This document shows, piece after piece, positions 58,570 through 64,000 of a stretch of 64,000 nt of DNA. Below the pieces are notes generated by a model. That model was given only the letters and a program-made list of their open reading frames with translations, ran no database searches and was not told the origin of the DNA. Source of the DNA: Tetragonia tetragonoides (Eukaryota > Streptophyta > Magnoliopsida > Caryophyllales > Aizoaceae). Within the stretch, counting starts at the first letter, position 1. Every line of letters begins with the position of its first letter. Position numbers and translations under genes: made by a program. The stretch lies in assembly GCA_038025085.1 (NCBI GenBank), contig CM076143.1:39043001-39107000 (forward strand), written 5' to 3'.

Positions 58570-58860
58570 ATTTCTTTTGGGTCCGTCCCGTCGCATTAAG
58601 CAAGGTCTGTCCTTTTGGGTCCGTCCTTTTGGTTTGTCCCATCGCATTTATTAAGGTTCGTCCTTTTGGGTCCGTCTCGTTGCATTGATTAAGGTTCGTC
58701 CTTTTGGGTCTGTCCCGTCGCATTGAGTAAGGTCCGTCCTTTTGGGTCCGTCTCATTGCATTGATCAAGGTTCGTCCCTTTTGGGTATGTCCCGTTGCAC
58801 TGAGCAAGGTTCTTCCTTTTGGGTATGTCCCGTTGCATTGAGCAAGGTCCGTCCATAGGG
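58570..58860. repeat. 38-bp tandem repeat
   Basis: About seven units of TTGGGTCCGTCCCGTCGCAT followed by TGAGCAAGGTCCGTCCTT with many substitutions; the core GGGTCCGTC(C/T)CGT(C/T)GCATT is well kept. The array translates on the minus strand into repetitive, meaningless peptide. Confidence 0.9.
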
Positions 58861-58919
58861 TCTGCCCCATAGTATCTCTGCATAATCTCTATGTCTTCCT
58901 ATCTGATTGAACTAAAATC

Positions 58920-59175
58920 CAGGTTACAAAACAAAGCACAAGCATTATTTCAGCAAAGCAAAACAAGGCACGGGAGCGATGCAAAGCTCTTTGACGATGG
59001 GCTATTACAAATAGTACCACATCAGCAAAACAAAGGCACGAGAGCAACGCAAAGCTCTCCAACGATGGGCTATTATAATTAGCATCACGTATGCAAAGCA
59101 AGACACGGAAGTGAAGCAAAGATCTTCGACGTCTGGCCTATCGCAAATAGCACATCGTCTGCATTCGCAAAGCAG
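58920..59175. repeat. Degenerate tandem repeat of about 66 bp
   Basis: About three to four units of GCAAAGC(A)A(G)GCACGGGAGC, GCAAAGCTCT, ACGATGGGCTATTA(C/T)AA and TAGCA(T/C). Divergence increases to the right. Present only in element A here. Confidence 0.8.
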
Positions 59176-59311
59176 GTAACCCTGACCACAACGATCAGGA
59201 TTTACTTTTGTCGCATCTTTTTCTAACATAAATGTTTTCAAAGAATTGCAAGCATTTTCGGAAAATACTTTGGCCGTCGCTTTTCCAAAGCTCGGCCAAA
59301 GTGGGGGCTTC

Positions 59312-59727
59312 TGTAGACACCCATATGTGTCCCCCCTGGCGTAACACCCAATGATGATAACCTATAATCATGTTAAAGAAACGAATGTCAATGCTCGACG
59401 TAGTTATGCTCATTTGAAACCCTTTTTCCATCCTCCCTCAGGATCTCATTAATTTTCATACCTACAGATAGCCCTTTCCATAAGATTTCCAACGCCATCT
59501 CATTTATCCCAATCAGACGCCGGAGTCAAAAGTTATGATTTAATGAAGTTATGGGCTAAAAACGATGTTCTCATACCCGCATATCACAGTTCAAGACTGA
59601 TTTTTAGCCATGCAATGATTAATTGGATTATGACCCACTAGGCTTGTTTTCCTCTTTGAATTATCTTTCCAATGATATATTATGGGCCCAAATCTCGTTA
59701 GAAATGAAGGAGATATGATCCGATCAA
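59312..59727 (+). repeat. Truncated 3' LTR of element A
   Basis: TGTAGACACCCATATGTG... aligns with 6446-6863 and stops at GATCCGATCA. The rest of the LTR (about 1.5 kb) is missing, so no matching target duplication can be found to the right. Confidence 0.9.
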
Positions 59728-59791
59728 GGGTTTCAAATGCAAAGTATCTCCTTCGTTTCTAATGAATTTTGGCCCATAATATGTCATTTCA
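59728..59791. repeat. Inverted scraps of LTR A
   Basis: 59727-59741 (AAGGGTTTCAAATG) is the reverse complement of the LTR word CATTTGAAACCCTT (about 59413-59426). 59745-59790 (TATCTCCTTCGTTTCTAATG and onward) is the reverse complement of about 59668-59714. So two LTR pieces were re-joined inverted at the truncation point. Confidence 0.7.
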
Positions 59792-59870
59792 ACGTGGCTA
59801 CCTGAATATTCTAACAATTTAATTTCGGTGGCAAAAGTTGCTAGCCACGTTGATTCATAGTTAATTTTAA
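59792..59870. mobile_element. Possible CACTA subterminal remnant
   Basis: Words AACGTGGCTACC and GTTGCTAGCCACGTTG resemble the subterminal words at 6306-6445. No CACTA terminus is seen to the right within the window. Confidence 0.35.
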
Positions 59871-61423
59871 TTTTTTATCTAATGGCTAACTTAAAATTTT
59901 TCTTTTACAACCTTATTGAAATGACATAAATAAATGTACAAGCGCAAGAGAACAATCCAAGAGAGCATAGTTGATCACTCATGAATAAATACATTAGATA
60001 CACCAAAAAAAAAAGAAAAAATCGAAAAGAGAATACCGAAAAGCAAAATCTGAATCCGGATGTTATGGTCAGTGACAAAAGGTCTTCAATTTATAGCTAA
60101 CTATATCTAAAACTAGCAAAAAAAAATCAATAACTTATAATGCACTTCATATTCACAAACTATCCAGAAAATCACTGCAAGCCGCAGCAATCAGCACCAA
60201 TCCACCAATCCTACAAACAGAAGAAAGTAAAAGGTTAATTTATTAAGTTGATGAAACTCCAAACTTGAGGTATGTTAACAGTTTAGCTGTGGTGATCAAA
60301 AAAATAGTTCAGCTATGATCAATTAAAATATTTTAATTGAAAAATATCACCCATGTCCTAAACTACAAATAACCACTATTGCTATAGAAAAAACCATAAA
60401 TGAAGATAGACTTGCCCTGTACAATGCTTCACATTAAAGATGTTTTTGATGACATGACAACAAACAAGGAAAATCCATGTATTCACCACCTTGTGACAAC
60501 CACACCCAACCTACACCTTTCCAACACACACGCCTACAAAACTCAACTAGCTGCAAGAGCAACACTAGCATGCTAGCCAAATAAGAAAAAAAGAAGTGTT
60601 GCTAGGTATAAGTCTAGCATGCTAGCCAAATAAACCAAGATAGGAAATAACTCATAATTCCATACACGCAAACACATACAAAAATCATTATACCTGAAAA
60701 TGCAGAGAGCTCAAAAGCTCAACCATGTATTTCCAATTTGCTTGCAGCATCTTTGGAGGTTTATTCTTTAAACATGCACTTTTTATTTGGTTCTTTAGAT
60801 CATCAAATTAAGTTTTCTTCAACTAATGCATGTTGTTGCTATATAGAGCCCTTGCATGTTTAAGAACATAGTTTTTTTTCATGAACTCTGGGATAACAAA
60901 CAAGAATTTCTCCTGTAATTTTGTAGTAAACAATCACAGCAGTATTTTGGTTGTACCAAAAACAACAAAAGATGCTTAAAATATATAAACAAATGAACAT
61001 AAAAAATATTAAGTCTTGAGTGAGAGCAACTGACAATAAAATAGGGTCACTATTTAGACACATGGGGGTCACTTATTATGAACATTGACCCTTCTTTTAG
61101 TAAAAAGTGACTCTCGTCTTACCAAAAGTTACGGAAAGACCATCATATTGTTACCAAGACACAAGTCCACAAATGCTTGAGTGCTTCTGGCTTAATTTAA
61201 CCCCAACATGGGACTTGTACTGGACAAACAGCACACTTTATTCACTTGTTGTCCCAAAAATAATGCGAACATTGAAGCAATCAAAATGATCACACGACAA
61301 CAACCAAATCCCACGAAAAGGATAAATATGAACAAACAAAATTAAGGAACTCCTATACTGTGAATTGTCAAGCACTTCCTTCATAGATAACTCCCAAAAA
61401 GTTAGCTTTGCACATCTTGTTTC
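59871..61423. other. No gene recognised
   Basis: AT-rich. Contains a short direct repeat CTAGCATGCTAGCCAAATAA at about 60566 and 60615. Short open frames on both strands have no domain-like content; it may be further transposon or intergenic DNA. Confidence 0.5.
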
Positions 61424-64000
61424 TGTGATACCCCAATATTTTCTATAATTATTGTATTGATTATAAATGATTTATAAATAGTTTCGGAGATTAAATCGTA
61501 TATTCATTCAAGGATTCGCTTTATTCAATTAAAGCCATAATAATATAAATTATTATTATGGGACTTTCATAAATTGCATTTATTAATTTTGAGGAGTATA
61601 ATTAATATATTTTTGATATGAATAAGAATTATTCATATAGTTTTAATTAGTTTTAATTAGTTTTTATTTTTTATTTAAATCAGAAAATTATTAAATAAAT
61701 TCATAAACCTAATAGTATTTGACTTGGGTTGAATGAGGGCCTATATAAGGAAAAAGTGAGACAATTGATCAGTCTTGCACACTGAACCAAAACTCTCACA
61801 CTCTCTCTGTCACTCACCCGAAACCTCTCTCTCTCTCCTTCTCTCTCACCGGCTCTCTCTCCTCCCTCTCACCGGCGCCGCCCTGCTCGCCGGAGACCCG
61901 TCGACCCTCCTCCTGTCCCGCCGGTAACACCCACTCTCCCTCTCTCTTTCTCTTTCTTTTCCTTTTTCTCTTTCCCTTCGCGTTTTCCCCCTCCTCTCTG
62001 TTTTGCGTTCGCGGGGTCACCGGACCACCAGGCCGTCACCTGGGTGGCGACCGATGAGTGGCCAGCCTGGACCACCGTCCCCCTTGCTCTTTCTTCTTCT
62101 CTCCCACTCGTTTTCTCCCTCTCTCTCTCTCTCTTCGCATGTTTCTCTCTCTCTCTCTCCTCCTCGTTGCAGCACCGGCGACCACCACCACCGGCCATGG
62201 TGGACAATGGGTGGTGGTGGTGGTAATGGGTCGGGTTATGGGTCCCATGCATGGGTACCCGTGACCTAGACCTAGTTTTGAAGTTAGGGTTTCGTTTTTA
62301 TATTTTTCTTAATTATTAATTCGATTTTCAGTGTTTTCGATTTAATATTTTTATTTTTCTACACTCATTCGGAATCGAATTTCGGATTTTCAAAAGCCTA
62401 GATTGGTTGGAATAAATCAAGGAATTTAATAAAATTATTAGTCTGAGATTTTGTTACTGTTTGTATTTTTCATATTTCATTAATACTGATTCGGTAATTG
62501 TTTTTAATTAGGACCTAATGAGCAAGCGTGATTATCGTCGATTGGTTGGAGCCTACTTACTGTTGGTAGCATTTTAGTGGTAAGAGCTCATGCTACCTTC
62601 TTGCAAAGTCCCATCAAAACTATTTTGATGTGTTATGTGCTAATTGAGAAATTGTTGTGAATTTAATATGCAAGACATGATTAAATTATATCGTCGTTAT
62701 TATGAAATTTCATAAGCATGTTTACTGCTGTAAATATCGTTTATAATTAGCATGTTGATGTTATCATGTTTTGGGAATTAATTAGTGTATACGATAATTA
62801 TTGGGCAATTGTTGAATGGTGAATTATTAATATTATTATGCCATTAAATAAGTGCTAATTGGTATGGGTATTATTGAGTGCTAGTGAGCACCTATATATT
62901 ATCGTTGAATATTTTTGGTGATTTGTGAATTTTTGGATATCATTTTACCCTGCAGAAGTGTTGCCGAAATTGTGCTAGACATCACTTGTCATCATTATTG
63001 AATTATCGTCGTTATTGAATTAAAGCATGTTTAATTCTCATCGTATTGAATTATCATTATCGTCGTTATTTTCTATTCATTGTCAAGAGAATGAAATGAA
63101 TTAGTAAGTCGTGGTCTCGCAGTACCACTTATGTCAACCAATGCAAATTACGTGAATTGAATTAAATGAGAGTAAGACTCCTAATGGATCCCTAGGAGTA
63201 GTTGAGCAATCGGAATTTCACCTAATGGTGTAGTTCAAGGGATGAGTGATTCCCAAGTTACTTATGGATACCTCAAAGTGTGTCTAGGACGGATCATTCC
63301 CCATTTATTAAGTCCTCTAGGCTCGTGTAATTGTACTAGAGGTAGTGTGCACACTAGAGTCATTAAGTCCATGGCGTTATTGTATCTTCGATGAACAGTA
63401 TGGGTAATCGCTGTTCTATTCGCTCTCTTACATCTCTCCAATCAAGACGGATTGTCTATGTCGTATTTCATGTGATCACTACACAAGAATTGCATATAAA
63501 AGAATGTCGTTATGCGTATGCTCGATTATATGCTTATGTGCGTATGCAAATGAATTTCAATGATTCTTCTAAAATCTCAGGTATGGTTTGCGAAATGTTT
63601 TTACTGGGTACGGATGACGTTATTCAGTTTATCTGATTTTTGTTTCTCTTTTGTTTCTTTTCTTTTCTTCTGTATTTTGTTTCCTTCACGGAAACCAAAG
63701 TGCCGATTTAGTTGATTGAGGATGTACAGCTTGGAAAGTAGAGTTGACGTCGGTTTTTAGAACTGTTTCTGTTCAGTTTAGATCGTTGGGATTTTTATTG
63801 GATTTATCCCTTTGAAGGCAAGTTGTAATAAATTTGGTTTAATAGTTTTAGCTCACTATATAGACAACTCTGCTATTAACTGTTTAGTTTGTTTAGTTCC
63901 TTAGTAAGCTCCTTTTGATGCCTAGTCTTTCTTTCTGCTTAGCATTTACTCCTTAATGATAAATGTTGCAGTGACGCCCCTCGGTTTCGGGACGGTTCAA
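61424..64000 (+). mobile_element. Partial gypsy-type LTR, runs to window end
   Basis: Begins TGTGATACCCCAATATTTTC, a Tekay/Del-like LTR start. A TATA box CCTATATAAGG lies at about 61740-61750. A CT-rich leader-like stretch (61795-62160) follows. The segment ends GACGCCCCTCGGTTTCGGGA in the last 30 bp, like the 3' part of such LTRs. No coding sequence is supported; the internal region, if any, lies beyond the window. Repeated open frames within 61800-62270 are products of CT-rich low complexity. Confidence 0.6.

Larger units (their letters stand above)
57392..59311 (+). other. Element A 3' non-coding region, part 2, with PPT
   Basis: No domain is readable. Contains further PPT-like copies ACTGGGGGCTTC at 58109-58120 and 58205-58216, and the true PPT AGTGGGGGCTTC at 59300-59311 just before the 3' LTR. 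Two tandem arrays lie in it (58570-58860 and 58920-59175). The presumed pol has been lost or was never present. Confidence 0.7.

Noticed and set aside
58570..58860. CRISPR-like look of regular 38-bp repeats
   Set aside because: Repeats are head-to-tail without unique spacers, in a plant retroelement; a simple tandem array.
59871..61423. Possible host gene with introns
   Set aside because: No conserved exon-like translation or domain on either strand.
61814..62269. Several overlapping open frames on both strands, one with a Gly-rich end
   Set aside because: CT-rich low-complexity part of an LTR; frames on both strands of the same DNA and no domain.

Overview
The window is a repeat-dense, gene-poor stretch of a flowering-plant nuclear genome, probably a eudicot. 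The evidence is the repertoire: a Sirevirus-type Ty1/copia element, a Tekay/Del-like chromovirus, two Tat-lineage Ty3/gypsy elements, a plant L1-type LINE, CACTA ends, and hAT- and MITE-like elements, all in AT-rich DNA with long AT and GA microsatellites. I found no convincing host gene, rRNA, tRNA or CRISPR array. The species cannot be named from the sequence.

Layout. 1-6305 is a patchwork of small DNA transposons and degenerate repeats: a CACTA end (to 731), a TRIM-like pair of repeats (1858-2640), a hAT-like element with a perfect 8-bp target duplication (3177-4701) and a MITE-like inverted-repeat element (4796-5674). A second CACTA end starts at 6306. Into it went Tat element A (+ strand), which spans 6446-59727 because four other elements are nested inside it. 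A's 5' LTR (about 1.94 kb net) is split by a LINE (7735-12744, 14-bp duplication) and by a copia/Sirevirus element (13077-24363, GTTTG duplication). A's leader is split by a Tekay-like chromovirus B on the minus strand (25628-37503, AGTAA duplication). A's region 3' of gag is split by Tat element C on the minus strand (40152-57386, CCCGT/CCCGC). A keeps gag, a primer-binding site, a polypurine tract and a truncated 3' LTR, but no visible pol. From 61424 to the window end there is another gypsy-type LTR.

Element C is the most unusual part. Besides decayed gag-pol on its sense (-) strand, it carries two intron-containing genes on the opposite strand: one with a plant-mobile-domain-like (PMD) protein (43139-46169) and one DUF7745-like (46999-48525). 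Each lies downstream of a GC-rich array of small GCGG...CCGC hairpins and a TATA-like box. The promoter of the second gene is collinear with the U3 promoter of the element's own LTR. C also has a 141-bp higher-order tandem array of hairpins beside its 3' LTR and three Cys-His modules in Gag.

Condition. Every coding element is broken by stops and/or frameshifts: B has the catalytic FIDD of reverse transcriptase changed to FIND, C lacks a recognisable protease, and the copia element has many stops but a nearly intact envelope-like third ORF with its own TATA box. This is an old, layered heterochromatic nest. A and C share PBS, PPT and LTR-terminal sequence, so A may have been mobilised by C-like relatives.
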